A DNA stretch of 22,591 nt from CAYLHS01 sp964383535 (GCA_964383535.1 CAYLHS010000033.1:1-22591), one strand, 5' to 3'. Counted from the first letter of the stretch, positions 13,604 through 21,235 are shown. Notes: a model not told the origin generated them from the sequence alone. Program-made: numbers and translations.

Positions 13604-16600
13604 ACCTGCGAGTCGTGTGGGAGGGGGACGTCGTGGTCATCGATGCTCCGCCGGGAGCAACGGTCGGCTCCCTCCGACCTCTGCTCGCTCACCACCCCGA
13701 CGAGATCTGGGTGGGAGACCGACGCTTCACCGACCACGAGCCGATCGGACACATCCCCAACGGGTCGACGCTTCGCGCTTCGAGAGGAGAAGCCCAATCG
13801 ATTCCGCTGGTCGAGGGCGGACGTGCGGTGTTCCACCGACCACCACGCATCGTTCCGATGGATGTGCCACCACCCGTGCCACCTCCTGAACTTCCACCCA
13901 TGCCGGAGAGACGGGTCGCGTTCCGTTGGGCGGCCGCCTTCGTCCCGCTCGTGGCCGGCCTCGGGCTTGCCGTGGTCTTCGGACCCACGATGGCGGCGTT
14001 CTCGCTTCTCGGCGTGCTCATGGCCGTAGGAAGCTGGCTGGAGGAACGTCGTGCGCTGGCCCGTGAACGCAGAGCGGCACGCGATGCCATACGCAGAGCG
14101 ACCGTTCACCACGCGCGGGCCAAGGTGGCACGGCACAAGCGGCTCGAAGCGGCGATGGAGTCTCGTGTGCCGGGTCCGGGCCGCGTCTCGGCGATGGCGA
14201 CGTCGACGGCCCGTGAACTGTGGCAACGCCGGCCATCCCATCCCGACTTCGGGATGGTCTCGGTGGGACGCTCGAACGAAGGGCTGCCCGTCGACATCAC
14301 GCTTGCGCCGCGGACGACCGTCGGGATCGCCGGGCCCGCCGCTGTCGGATTGGCTCGCTGGGTCCTGGTGCAGGCCGTCGTCCACCACGGGCCGGCAGAT
14401 GTCGCCGTGTCCGGCCCGTCGAGCCCCGAGTGGGCCTGGCTCGGGTGGCTGCCGCACTGGGCGTCGGGAGCCGAGTTGGAGGTGGCCGTCGGCGAGCTCG
14501 AGGGAGAACGACGGTGCGGCATCGTGGTGGCCGATGATTCCGACGGTCTGCCCGGCGCGTGTGACCTCGTCATCGAAACCGACGCCGATGGAGTCGTGAG
14601 AGTGGTGCGTTCGTCGGACGGCGCCACTCGATCCGGGCACGTGATCACGATCCTGGAGGAAGATGCAGTCGGGACTGCCAGGGCGCTCGCGTGCGTGCGC
14701 GACCCCGAAGCTTCTGCCGGCGACGACCCCGTGTCGCTCGATGAGCTGCTCGAAACACCCTCGGCGGCTTCGATCGGTGAGGCGTGGGGACATCACGACA
14801 CGGGACTCGTCGCGCGCGTCGGGTCCGCGATCGACGGCCCCCTGGAGTTGGACCTCGTCGGCCACGGTCCACACGCCCTGCTTGCGGGCACCACCGGGTC
14901 CGGCAAGAGCGAGTTCCTGAGGAGCCTGGTGATCGCGCTGGCCGTCCGATACCCACCGAACCATGTGGCGTTCGTTCTGGTCGACTTCAAGGGCGGTGCC
15001 ACGTTCGATCCATGCCGACGCCTGCCTCATGTTGCCGGTTCGATGACCGACTTGGACCTCTCGGACGCCGAGAGAGCCCTGGAAGCGCTGCGCGCCGAGG
15101 TTCGCTCGAGGGAACGACGCCTGCGAGATTCGGGTGTGGCCGCTCTGGAGCCTGGGGAGTTGGGTGTGCCCCGCCTGCTCGTCGTGGTCGACGAGTTTGG
15201 TGCACTCGCCGACCAGGCGCCGGAGACGCTCGCCGGACTCATGGATCTCGCTCGCCGGGGGAGGAGCCTCGGCATCCACCTGCTCCTGGCGACACAGCGA
15301 CCTGCCGGCGTCGTCAGCGACCGGATCCGAGCCAACACGTCGATCAGGATCGCCCTGCGTGTGCACACCGGTGCCGATTCCCACGACGTCATCGGAAGTG
15401 ACGATGCTGCACGCATCGATCGCCACAGACCGGGAAGCGGTTTCGTTCTGCTCGGACCGGGCGAGCTCCTCGCATTCTCCACGGGATTCGTGTCGGGGAC
15501 CTCCGGGGAGGTCCGCGTGGTCGCCGGTGGGGTCCCATCGGGTGGCGGTGACCGGTCTTCGGATCTCGATCGTCTCGTCGATGCCGTCTGTGAGGCCGCC
15601 GAGGGCAACGGCTACCCGTCGGCCGACCCGATCTGGACCGACCGGCTCCCGGCGTCGATCCGATCGAGTGATCTCCAATCAGAGGACGGGATACCGATAG
15701 GTCTCGTCGACGATCCCCGTCGCCGTCGACTCCTCGTGTGGAAAGGCGAGAACATCCTGGTCGTGGACCCCGGCGGCAACGATGCGTCTCGGACCCTTGC
15801 GGGAGTCGCGGCAGCCGCCTGCTCGCGTGGGGTACATGTCCATATCGCAGGGGCTGGACAGAATTCACCGCTGTGGAGGCTGATCTCCGTGGCCGGCAAC
15901 GTCGTCGGGGTCGGCGAGGTGGAACGCACGCACCGACTCGTCCGCTACCTCGGCGACGAGATCGATCGCCGCCGCACCGCCCTCGTCTCCGACCCGCCGA
16001 TCCTGCTCGCCGTGGAGAACCTCGATGTAGGGGAGTGGCTGGAGCGAATCGTCGAGAAGGGACCATCGGTAGGAGTGGGAGTGATCGCCTCGATTCGGCA
16101 CGCAGGGGCCGTTGGCGGCGCCGTTCTCGCCGGGTTCTCGGAGCGGCTCGCCTTCAGGCTCCTGGATCCCTACGAGTACCTGGCGCTGGGTATCGGCTCG
16201 ATCCCCGACCTGTCACGAGGAACTGCATTCTCGATGGCCCATCAGCGGGTTGTGAGAGTCGTCGAACCGGAGTACGACCTCGCTGCGCCAGCGAAACGTC
16301 CGCCCCAGATCGGAGCCCTCCCCTCCGAGGTACCCATGTCGGCGATCCGAGGGATGGCTCGAGACGACGACGGCACTCTGTTCGTCCCGATGGGTCTCGG
16401 CGGGGCATCGACGATCGGCCCGGTCGGATTCCATGTAGATCCGGGTCGTCACATCGTCATCACGGGTCCTCCCGGCTCGGGCAAGTCGACCGCGCTGCGA
16501 GCGTTCGCACAGTCGATCTCGGAAGTGGCCCCCGCCGGGCACGCCGACGAGCCGAGGGTGAGGCTCATCGACGATGCCCACACCCTCGACGATGCGCCGG

Positions 16601-16869
16601 TCGGCGTCGATTCCGACCTGCATCTCGTGATCGCCGTGCGCGTCGGCGAACTACCCCATGGGCACTGGGTGAGACGATTGGCGTCCGATGCCGCCGGATT
16701 GGCGCTATGGCCAGACCATCGGGACGAGGAGTTCTGGCGTACGAGGCTACGAGCGGACAGGACGCCCGGCAGAGGCGTTCTGGTGCAGCGAGGCGAGGTG
16801 ATCCCGATCCAGGTTGCGTCCAGTACGATGCAGGCGAAAAGCAAGGAGGACCAATGCGAGTTCGGATAG
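13600..16869 (+). CDS. EccC/EssC-like FtsK/SpoIIIE ATPase with ubiquitin-like N-terminus
   Basis: The 1089-residue protein begins at a GTG overlapping the previous stop (GTGA). Residues 1-65 resemble a beta-grasp ubiquitin-like (YukD) or FHA-like domain (IDAPPGATVGSLRPLL, EIWVGDRRF, IPNGSTLR), followed by a Pro-rich linker. Two transmembrane helices lie near residues 106-147, followed by a basic coiled segment. The first ATPase domain has an intact Walker A (GTTGSGKS, Lys436) and Walker B (LLVVVDEF, Asp531-Glu532), with ATQRP. A second domain has a degenerate P-loop (DPGGNDASR, residues 723-731, no Lys). A third has Walker A GPPGSGKST (Lys962) and a weak Walker B (RLIDDAH). Three ATPase domains after a membrane hairpin are the plan of type VII secretion motors. 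The length is shorter than typical EssC. Confidence 0.88.
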   Translation: MNLRVVWEGDVVVIDAPPGATVGSLRPLLAHHPDEIWVGDRRFTDHEPIGHIPNGSTLRASRGEAQSIPLVEGGRAVFHRPPRIVPMDVPPPVPPPELPPMPERRVAFRWAAAFVPLVAGLGLAVVFGPTMAAFSLLGVLMAVGSWLEERRALARERRAARDAIRRATVHHARAKVARHKRLEAAMESRVPGPGRVSAMATSTARELWQRRPSHPDFGMVSVGRSNEGLPVDITLAPRTTVGIAGPAAVGLARWVLVQAVVHHGPADVAVSGPSSPEWAWLGWLPHWASGAELEVAVGELEGERRCGIVVADDSDGLPGACDLVIETDADGVVRVVRSSDGATRSGHVITILEEDAVGTARALACVRDPEASAGDDPVSLDELLETPSAASIGEAWGHHDTGLVARVGSAIDGPLELDLVGHGPHALLAGTTGSGKSEFLRSLVIALAVRYPPNHVAFVLVDFKGGATFDPCRRLPHVAGSMTDLDLSDAERALEALRAEVRSRERRLRDSGVAALEPGELGVPRLLVVVDEFGALADQAPETLAGLMDLARRGRSLGIHLLLATQRPAGVVSDRIRANTSIRIALRVHTGADSHDVIGSDDAARIDRHRPGSGFVLLGPGELLAFSTGFVSGTSGEVRVVAGGVPSGGGDRSSDLDRLVDAVCEAAEGNGYPSADPIWTDRLPASIRSSDLQSEDGIPIGLVDDPRRRRLLVWKGENILVVDPGGNDASRTLAGVAAAACSRGVHVHIAGAGQNSPLWRLISVAGNVVGVGEVERTHRLVRYLGDEIDRRRTALVSDPPILLAVENLDVGEWLERIVEKGPSVGVGVIASIRHAGAVGGAVLAGFSERLAFRLLDPYEYLALGIGSIPDLSRGTAFSMAHQRVVRVVEPEYDLAAPAKRPPQIGALPSEVPMSAIRGMARDDDGTLFVPMGLGGASTIGPVGFHVDPGRHIVITGPPGSGKSTALRAFAQSISEVAPAGHADEPRVRLIDDAHTLDDAPVGVDSDLHLVIAVRVGELPHGHWVRRLASDAAGLALWPDHRDEEFWRTRLRADRTPGRGVLVQRGEVIPIQVASSTMQAKSKEDQCEFG

Positions 16870-17075
16870 GAGTCGCCGACACCTCACGTGAGGTCGAGCT
16901 CGACGTCGATGACACCGAGGCGTTCATCGCGATGGTCGAGGAGGCGCACGCTCGAGGAGATGCGTTCATCTGGGTGGACGCGCTGGACGGCAAGCGAGTA
17001 GGGATCCCGCTGTCCAGACTCGGGTTCATCGAAGTCGAACCCGCCCACAGGGTCGACGTCGGGTTCAGGAGTTGA
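16854..17075 (+). CDS. DUF3107-like small protein
   Basis: The 73-residue product begins MRVRIGVADTSREVELDVDD and ends AHRVDVGFRS, with IPLSRLGFIEVEP between; this is the pattern of the actinobacterial DUF3107 family, whose role is unknown. The ATG follows a strong AAGGAGG (16843-16849) and overlaps the ATPase gene by 16 bases in another frame, so the two genes are probably translated from one message. A strong terminator begins directly after its stop codon, making this the last gene of the operon. Confidence 0.8.
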   Translation: MRVRIGVADTSREVELDVDDTEAFIAMVEEAHARGDAFIWVDALDGKRVGIPLSRLGFIEVEPAHRVDVGFRS

Positions 17076-17101
17076 AAAGGCCGGCCAATCGGCCGGCCTT
17101 T
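17076..17101. terminator. Strong bidirectional intrinsic terminator
   Basis: AAAGGCCGGCC (17076-17086) and GGCCGGCCTTT (17091-17101) form a perfect 11-bp stem with loop AATC, starting one base after the DUF3107 stop. With A's on one side and T's on the other it can serve both that operon and the convergent whiB gene. Confidence 0.85.
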
Positions 17102-17119
17102 CCACGAGTCAGTTCGGGC

Positions 17120-17389
17120 CTAGCTGGCCCGCCGCCTTCGTTCCGCAAGCCAACGCTTGCGAAGACGACGACGCTCGTCCTCTGCGTAGCCGCCCCAGAC
17201 GCCCGACTCCTGATTGGAGCGGAGCGCGTACTGGAGGCAGTCTTCCTTGACCGAGCACTGCGCGCAGATGGCCTTGGCGTCGGCGATCGACTGCAGTGCA
17301 GATCCTGTTGAACCAACCGGGAAGAACAGGGTGGGCTCAGAGTCCCGGCAGGCGGCGAGCTGACGCCAATCGGTGGTTACGGTGAGCAA
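17120..17389 (-). CDS. whiB1: WhiB1-like iron-sulfur transcription factor
   Basis: From the TTG at 17389 the protein has 89 residues. The TTG follows AAGGAG (plus 17398-17403) by 8 bases; longer in-frame starts upstream would run through the promoter and CRP box. Four cysteines, 14, 42, 45 and 51, are spaced 28-3-6 residues apart as in the [4Fe-4S] cluster site of WhiB proteins. DWRQLAACRD, LFFPVGSTGSALQSIADAK and GVWGGYAEDERRRL match WhiB1, an essential, nitric-oxide-sensitive regulator in mycobacteria, more than other WhiB types; a basic tail (RKRWLAERRRRAS) binds DNA. Assignment to the WhiB1 subgroup rests on recalled sequence and is good but not proven. Confidence 0.85.
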   Translation of the reverse strand: MLTVTTDWRQLAACRDSEPTLFFPVGSTGSALQSIADAKAICAQCSVKEDCLQYALRSNQESGVWGGYAEDERRRLRKRWLAERRRRAS

Positions 17390-17412
17390 AACACGATCTC
17401 CTTGGAGAAGGA

Positions 17413-17430
17413 TTGTGATGTAATTCACAA
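17413..17430. promoter_or_regulatory. CRP/FNR-type binding site between whiB and the phosphodiesterase gene
   Basis: TTGTGATGTAATTCACAA is a perfect 18-base inverted repeat that contains TGTGA-N6-TCACA, the CRP consensus shared by E. coli and mycobacterial CRP (Rv3676). It lies within the leader or core promoter of whiB on the minus strand and 43 bases before the start of the divergent gene. Confidence 0.7.
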
Positions 17431-17432
17431 GA

Positions 17433-17461
17433 ACCCTACCCATGGTCAAAACCTACAGCAA
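17433..17461 (-). promoter_or_regulatory. Candidate whiB promoter
   Basis: On the minus strand TTGCTG (plus 17456-17461), 17 bases and TAGGGT (plus 17433-17438) form a plausible promoter starting transcription near 17426, inside the CRP box. An alternative -35, TTGACC (plus 17444-17449), has no good -10 partner. Confidence 0.4.
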
Positions 17462-17472
17462 GGGATAATGGG

Positions 17473-18183
17473 ATGGATTTATCTGGCATTATTGTGGGTG
17501 CGCATCGAGGGATGCGACTCGAATATCCGGACAACACGATTGCAGGAATGATCGCCGCGACCGAGGTTGCCGACCTTGTCGAGACGGACCTGCGGCGGAC
17601 CGCCGACGGAGTCGCCGTGCTCTCACACGACCCCGAGATCGGGGGGCACGTCGTGATCGAGACGGACTGGGCGACTCTGGCCGGGATTGATCTCGGTGAC
17701 GGTCACAGGCCGGCCCGGTTCGACGAACTGCTGAGGGCGGTAGGAGCGTTCCCGATCGACATCGAGATCAAGAACGACCCTGACGAACCGGACTTCGACC
17801 CCGAGTTCTCGTTCGCCATCGAGGTGACGTCACTGGCACGTCCCCAGGATGTCGTCACGTCCTTCCACTGGGCGACGATGGACGCGGTCAAGCGGGCACA
17901 TCCGTCGATTCGAACAGGCCTGCTCGTCGAGCCAGACAGATCGCTGGACGAGGTGGCGCAGCGAGCGGTGGATGGCGGTCATTCGATCGTTGCCCCTCAC
18001 TGGTGGCTGCTCGGGGATGACCCACAGGTTCCGGTTGGCCGGCTCGAGAAGCGGGGGCTCCAAGTTGTCACCTGGACCGTCGACGATGAGGATCGCGCCA
18101 CGCTGCTCGCAGCGGCAGGAGTGTCGGCGATCATCACCGACGACCCCCGCAGGATCATCGAAGCACTGAGGAGGACCGAGTGA
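17473..18183 (+). CDS. Glycerophosphodiester phosphodiesterase
   Basis: The 236-residue protein has the GDPD TIM-barrel catalytic residues: His11-Arg12 (AHRG), Glu37 and Asp39 (VETDLRRTADGVAVLSHDP) and His52, plus PIDIEIKND. These enzymes hydrolyse glycerophosphodiesters to glycerol-3-phosphate and an alcohol, in phospholipid turnover. No signal peptide is present, so it is probably cytosolic. The first eight codons are unusually AT-rich (GAT TTA TCT GGC ATT ATT GTG), including a TTA leucine codon; AAGGGA (17460-17465) precedes the ATG. It overlaps the next gene by GTGA. It may be controlled from the CRP box upstream. Confidence 0.9.
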   Translation: MDLSGIIVGAHRGMRLEYPDNTIAGMIAATEVADLVETDLRRTADGVAVLSHDPEIGGHVVIETDWATLAGIDLGDGHRPARFDELLRAVGAFPIDIEIKNDPDEPDFDPEFSFAIEVTSLARPQDVVTSFHWATMDAVKRAHPSIRTGLLVEPDRSLDEVAQRAVDGGHSIVAPHWWLLGDDPQVPVGRLEKRGLQVVTWTVDDEDRATLLAAAGVSAIITDDPRRIIEALRRTE

Positions 18184-18629
18184 CCATCAAGTCAGAGCTG
18201 GCCGACGAACTGAGAGATGCCATGCTCAGCCGCGACGCGCTCCGGCGCGACGTGATCCGGCAAGTCGAAACCGAGGTGACACGAAAGGTGACGGAACCCG
18301 GATTCGAGGGTGATGCCGACGACGAGCTGTACCGGGCCGTCATCGGCTCGTACGTCAAGAAGATGTCCAAGGCCCGAGACGAGTATGCGGAGCTGGGCGA
18401 ACGTGGCGAGGCGATGGCGGCGAAGCTCGACTTCGAGGTTCGATACCTCTCCCGCTGGCTCCCCTCGACCCTCTCCGAGGACGACACGAGAGCGCTCGTG
18501 CAATCGACGATCGCCGAGATCGGCGAGGTCACATCTCCGGGGATGGTGATCGGCCGGCTGATGAAGGCGCATGGAAACCAGCTCGACGGGTCGATGGTCA
18601 ACAGGATCGTGAGGGAAGAGCTGGGGTGA
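18180..18629 (+). CDS. GatB/YqeY domain protein
   Basis: The 149-residue product matches the YqeY family: N-terminal LADELRDAMLSRDALRRDVIRQ, the central SYVKKMSKARDEYAELGERGEAM and C-terminal GMVIGRLMKAHGNQLDGSMVNRIVRE, which resembles the tail domain of the amidotransferase subunit GatB. The family is thought to bind tRNA or assist tRNA-dependent amidation, but its role is unproven. The GTG start overlaps the phosphodiesterase stop, and its stop overlaps the ligase start, each as GTGA, so all three are in one operon. Confidence 0.9.
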   Translation: MTIKSELADELRDAMLSRDALRRDVIRQVETEVTRKVTEPGFEGDADDELYRAVIGSYVKKMSKARDEYAELGERGEAMAAKLDFEVRYLSRWLPSTLSEDDTRALVQSTIAEIGEVTSPGMVIGRLMKAHGNQLDGSMVNRIVREELG

Positions 18630-19528
18630 AGCGCTACGCCCCGATGCTGGCCACCCTGACACGGCGTCCGTTCACCGACCGAGGTTGGATGTTCGAGCCC
18701 AAATGGGATGGCATTCGGCTGCTGGTCGAATCGGACGGACGTGACATGACCCTCCGAACGCGATCGGGCAGAACGATCGACCACGCGGCATTTGTCGAAG
18801 CACCCGCAGGCCACCCAGTCGTGCTCGACGGTGAACTGGTCGCCTTCGACGAGCAGGGTGTTCCGAGATTCGGACTCCTCCAACGTGGCGTCGGGTCGAT
18901 CGCCTACATGGTGTTCGACATCCTCTATGACGGGATCGAAGTGATCGACGAACCGCTGGAACACCGGCTGGACCGGCTGGCCCGACTCACCCTCCCCCCT
19001 CCGTTCGTCCGATCTGAGGCAATCCCGACCGAAGGTGAGGCGCTGTTCTCGGCTGCCGCCTCGAATGGGCTCGAAGGCATCGTCGCCAAGCGGCTCGGCT
19101 CCAGATATCGGCCAGGTGTTCGTTCGCCCGACTGGCTGAAGGTGGCGATCAAACGCACGGTGCGGGCCATCGTTGGCGGGTTCACGAGAGGAGAGGGGTC
19201 GCGATCGTCGACGTTCGGTGCGTTGCTCGTTGGTGTTCCCTCGGAAGCCGGTCTTCGATGGGCTGGTGCCGTCGGAACCGGGTTCGACGAACCGAGCCTC
19301 ATTGCGATCCGCGACGCGCTGGATCAGATGCAATCCGAGCAATGTCCCTTCGAGAACGACACCGGACTGCCACAGGACGCGACCTGGGTGGTGCCCTCGC
19401 TCGTTGCGGCCGTCGAGTACAAGGAGTGGACCACGGCGGGGCGGCTTCGAGCCCCGTCGTTCAAAGGGTTCACAGATGAACCTGCCGACACGTGGGAGAA
19501 CGAGGGTCCTACGACGCCCTTTTCGTAG
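18626..19528 (+). CDS. ATP-dependent DNA ligase (LigD-ligase-domain type)
   Basis: The 300-residue enzyme has the nucleotidyltransferase motifs in order: FEPKWDGIRLL with the AMP-accepting Lys26, VLDGELVAFDEQG, YMVFDILYDG, GLEGIVAKRLGSRY and PDWLKVAIKR, then an OB-fold domain with YKEWTTAGRLRAPSFKGF. It joins DNA ends through adenylation with ATP. The size equals the ligase domain of LigD without polymerase or nuclease domains, which are absent here. The neighbouring convergent ku gene, with which it overlaps by 20 bases, indicates a role in non-homologous end joining. The GTG start is fixed by the overlap with yqeY. Confidence 0.9.
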   Translation: MKRYAPMLATLTRRPFTDRGWMFEPKWDGIRLLVESDGRDMTLRTRSGRTIDHAAFVEAPAGHPVVLDGELVAFDEQGVPRFGLLQRGVGSIAYMVFDILYDGIEVIDEPLEHRLDRLARLTLPPPFVRSEAIPTEGEALFSAAASNGLEGIVAKRLGSRYRPGVRSPDWLKVAIKRTVRAIVGGFTRGEGSRSSTFGALLVGVPSEAGLRWAGAVGTGFDEPSLIAIRDALDQMQSEQCPFENDTGLPQDATWVVPSLVAAVEYKEWTTAGRLRAPSFKGFTDEPADTWENEGPTTPFS

Positions 19529-20279
19529 CTTCCACGCTCGCCTTGAGTGCCTCGAGCAGGTCGAGCACCTTGGTCGGTTCGGGCATCGTCGGTGAGACGA
19601 CCTCTTCACCTTCGAGCTTCGCTCGGGCCGCCGCCTCGATCGCTTCCCTCGTCTGATCGTGGAACGCGTCCGGGTCGAAATCCGAGGTGAGGTTGTCGAT
19701 GATCATCTCTGCCATCTGGACCTCCTCGGGGCGGATCTCCACAGGCGCATGCTCGAACTCGGGCACCCGGATCTCATCCGGCCAGAACATCGTCTCGAGG
19801 ACCAGGACGTCTTCGTCGGCCCTGAGTGTGGCCAGGTGCTCCTTCGCCCGGAGCGAGAATCGCGCGATGCCGACACGGTTCTTGCGTGAGAGCGCCTCCA
19901 GGAGGATCGTGTACGCCTTCTCACCGGACGACTCGGGAGCGAGGTAGTAGGACGTGCGGTAGAACAGGGGGTCGATCTCGGCCGAGTCGACGAACTGGAC
20001 GACGTCGATCAGACGCGACCCGCCACCGACCCTGAGCTCGTCCAGTTCCTCGTCGGTGAAGACCGCGTAGCGGTCCTTGTCCACCTCGAAGCCTCGGACG
20101 ATCTCGTCCCAGGTGACCTCTTTTCCGTCGGCCTCCGCCACCCGTTTGTACTTGATCGGAGATCCGTCTTCGCCCCGCAGCATCTTGAACTTCGGCTTCT
20201 TGTCCTCGGTCGCGGAGAACAACGCCACCGGGATGGTGACCAGGCCGAAGCTGATCGCGCCCTTCCAAATCGATCGCAT
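19509..20279 (-). CDS. ku: Ku DNA end-binding protein
   Basis: The 256-residue protein begins MRSIWKGAISFGLVTIPVAL, a classical prokaryotic Ku start, followed by EVTWDEIVRGFEVDKDRYAV, the core segment FYRTSYYLAPE, and a C-terminus with LLEALKASVEATKR. Ku forms a homodimeric ring on double-strand break ends and recruits the ligase. The length is typical for bacterial Ku. The gene is convergent with the ligase and shares its last 20 bases with it. The ATG has a TACCTT box 6 bases upstream, so transcription is probably leaderless and independent of the ligase operon. Confidence 0.94.
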   Translation of the reverse strand: MRSIWKGAISFGLVTIPVALFSATEDKKPKFKMLRGEDGSPIKYKRVAEADGKEVTWDEIVRGFEVDKDRYAVFTDEELDELRVGGGSRLIDVVQFVDSAEIDPLFYRTSYYLAPESSGEKAYTILLEALSRKNRVGIARFSLRAKEHLATLRADEDVLVLETMFWPDEIRVPEFEHAPVEIRPEEVQMAEMIIDNLTSDFDPDAFHDQTREAIEAAARAKLEGEEVVSPTMPEPTKVLDLLEALKASVEATKRAS

Positions 20280-20285
20280 GGCAAC

Positions 20286-20291
20286 AAGGTA
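20286..20291 (-). promoter_or_regulatory. ku: -10 box (TACCTT) of ku
   Basis: On the minus strand TACCTT is followed by 6 bases and the ATG at 20279. No Shine-Dalgarno sequence is visible and the -35 region (CTCACT) is poor. Confidence 0.4.
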
Positions 20292-20346
20292 TCAGGAACC
20301 AGCTCCCAAGTGAGCCTGGGATCGAGCCGGGTGCAACAATGAGGGT

Positions 20347-20964
20347 GTGAACAAGGGAACCGACGGATTCGACGAGAAACATCGTGAAGGGACTCGGAGA
20401 TCGACCCTCCCGAAGATCGATCCCGTGATCATCATCTTGGCGCTCGCCGGCCTGTTCGATGGCCTCGCAGGGAATCCCGTGCACGCGATCCTGCTGATCG
20501 CGGTCGCACTCCTTCTCGCGTCCAACGTGGACCTGCCCGTTCTCGTGGAGGAGCGGACCGAGGCGGTGGCCGGGCCCGACGACGGTCATCCCTTCGTCGC
20601 GGTGATGATCGCTGTCGTCTACGCGGTGGCCGTTGGAGCGTTCGAGCGCTATTCGTGGCCGGCGACCGTTGCCGTGATAGCCCCCGGCGTCGTGGGTCTG
20701 TTGATGGCGTTTCGTGCCACCCATAGCCCCGGGCCGGAACCACGTCCGATCGGGCGCCACGGGGCAATCGCATGGGCGTCGCTGTTCGTCGCCCTCGGCA
20801 TCTTCGAGCTGGTGAATCTCCTGTTGCAGCCCGACCTGGCGACCGGCTCGTACGCGCACCCCACACTCAGCACGCTGCTCGATCCCGTTCTGGCGTTGCA
20901 CACGGGCCGCTCCGTGCTGCTCTTCGTCTGGCTCACACTCGGCTGGTATCTGGTGAAGCGATGA
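20347..20964 (+). CDS. Polytopic membrane protein of unknown function
   Basis: The 205-residue protein has an N-terminal charged tail of about 24 residues and roughly six hydrophobic segments, near residues 25-42, 44-58, 78-95, 100-120, 137-158 and 175-203. No known catalytic motif is visible, and I do not recognise the family. The start is a GTG at 20347; AACAAT 6 bases upstream could be its -10 box. It overlaps the next small membrane gene by ATGA, so the two are probably made together. It is divergent from ku with 67 bases between starts. Confidence 0.7.
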   Translation: MNKGTDGFDEKHREGTRRSTLPKIDPVIIILALAGLFDGLAGNPVHAILLIAVALLLASNVDLPVLVEERTEAVAGPDDGHPFVAVMIAVVYAVAVGAFERYSWPATVAVIAPGVVGLLMAFRATHSPGPEPRPIGRHGAIAWASLFVALGIFELVNLLLQPDLATGSYAHPTLSTLLDPVLALHTGRSVLLFVWLTLGWYLVKR

Positions 20965-21161
20965 GCAGCCACGACGCCACCGTCGCCGTCTACGCCCTGA
21001 TTGCGCTCGTCGGGCTTGTCCTGGAGGTGATGAGCCGCACCGGTCGCACGGAGATCCCGCCGCTGGGGACGGTCCTGACACGGATCATGCACACGCGGTC
21101 CGGTCGTATCGGGGTGATGGCCGGCTGGATGTGGCTGGGGCTGCACTACTTCGCCAAGTGA
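20961..21161 (+). CDS. Small membrane protein, DUF6186-like
   Basis: The 66-residue protein starts at an ATG overlapping the preceding stop (ATGA). It has one N-terminal transmembrane segment (AVYALIALVGLVLEVMSR), a middle with TEIPPLGTVLTRIMHTRSGR and a C-terminal segment GVMAGWMWLGLHYFAK. This arrangement resembles short actinobacterial proteins called DUF6186, with a conserved WxWLGxH end; the match is from memory. Function is unknown. Its stop lies 2 bases from the 3' end of the convergent tRNA-Arg. Confidence 0.7.
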   Translation: MSSHDATVAVYALIALVGLVLEVMSRTGRTEIPPLGTVLTRIMHTRSGRIGVMAGWMWLGLHYFAK

Positions 21162-21163
21162 GG

Positions 21164-21225
<62 letters not shown>

Positions 21226-21235
<10 letters not shown>

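Noticed and set aside
13537..15678. A 713-codon open frame on the minus strand opposite the secretion ATPase
   Set aside because: The plus-strand frame has clear Walker motifs, and the minus frame has only low-complexity Arg/His/Pro-rich sequence.
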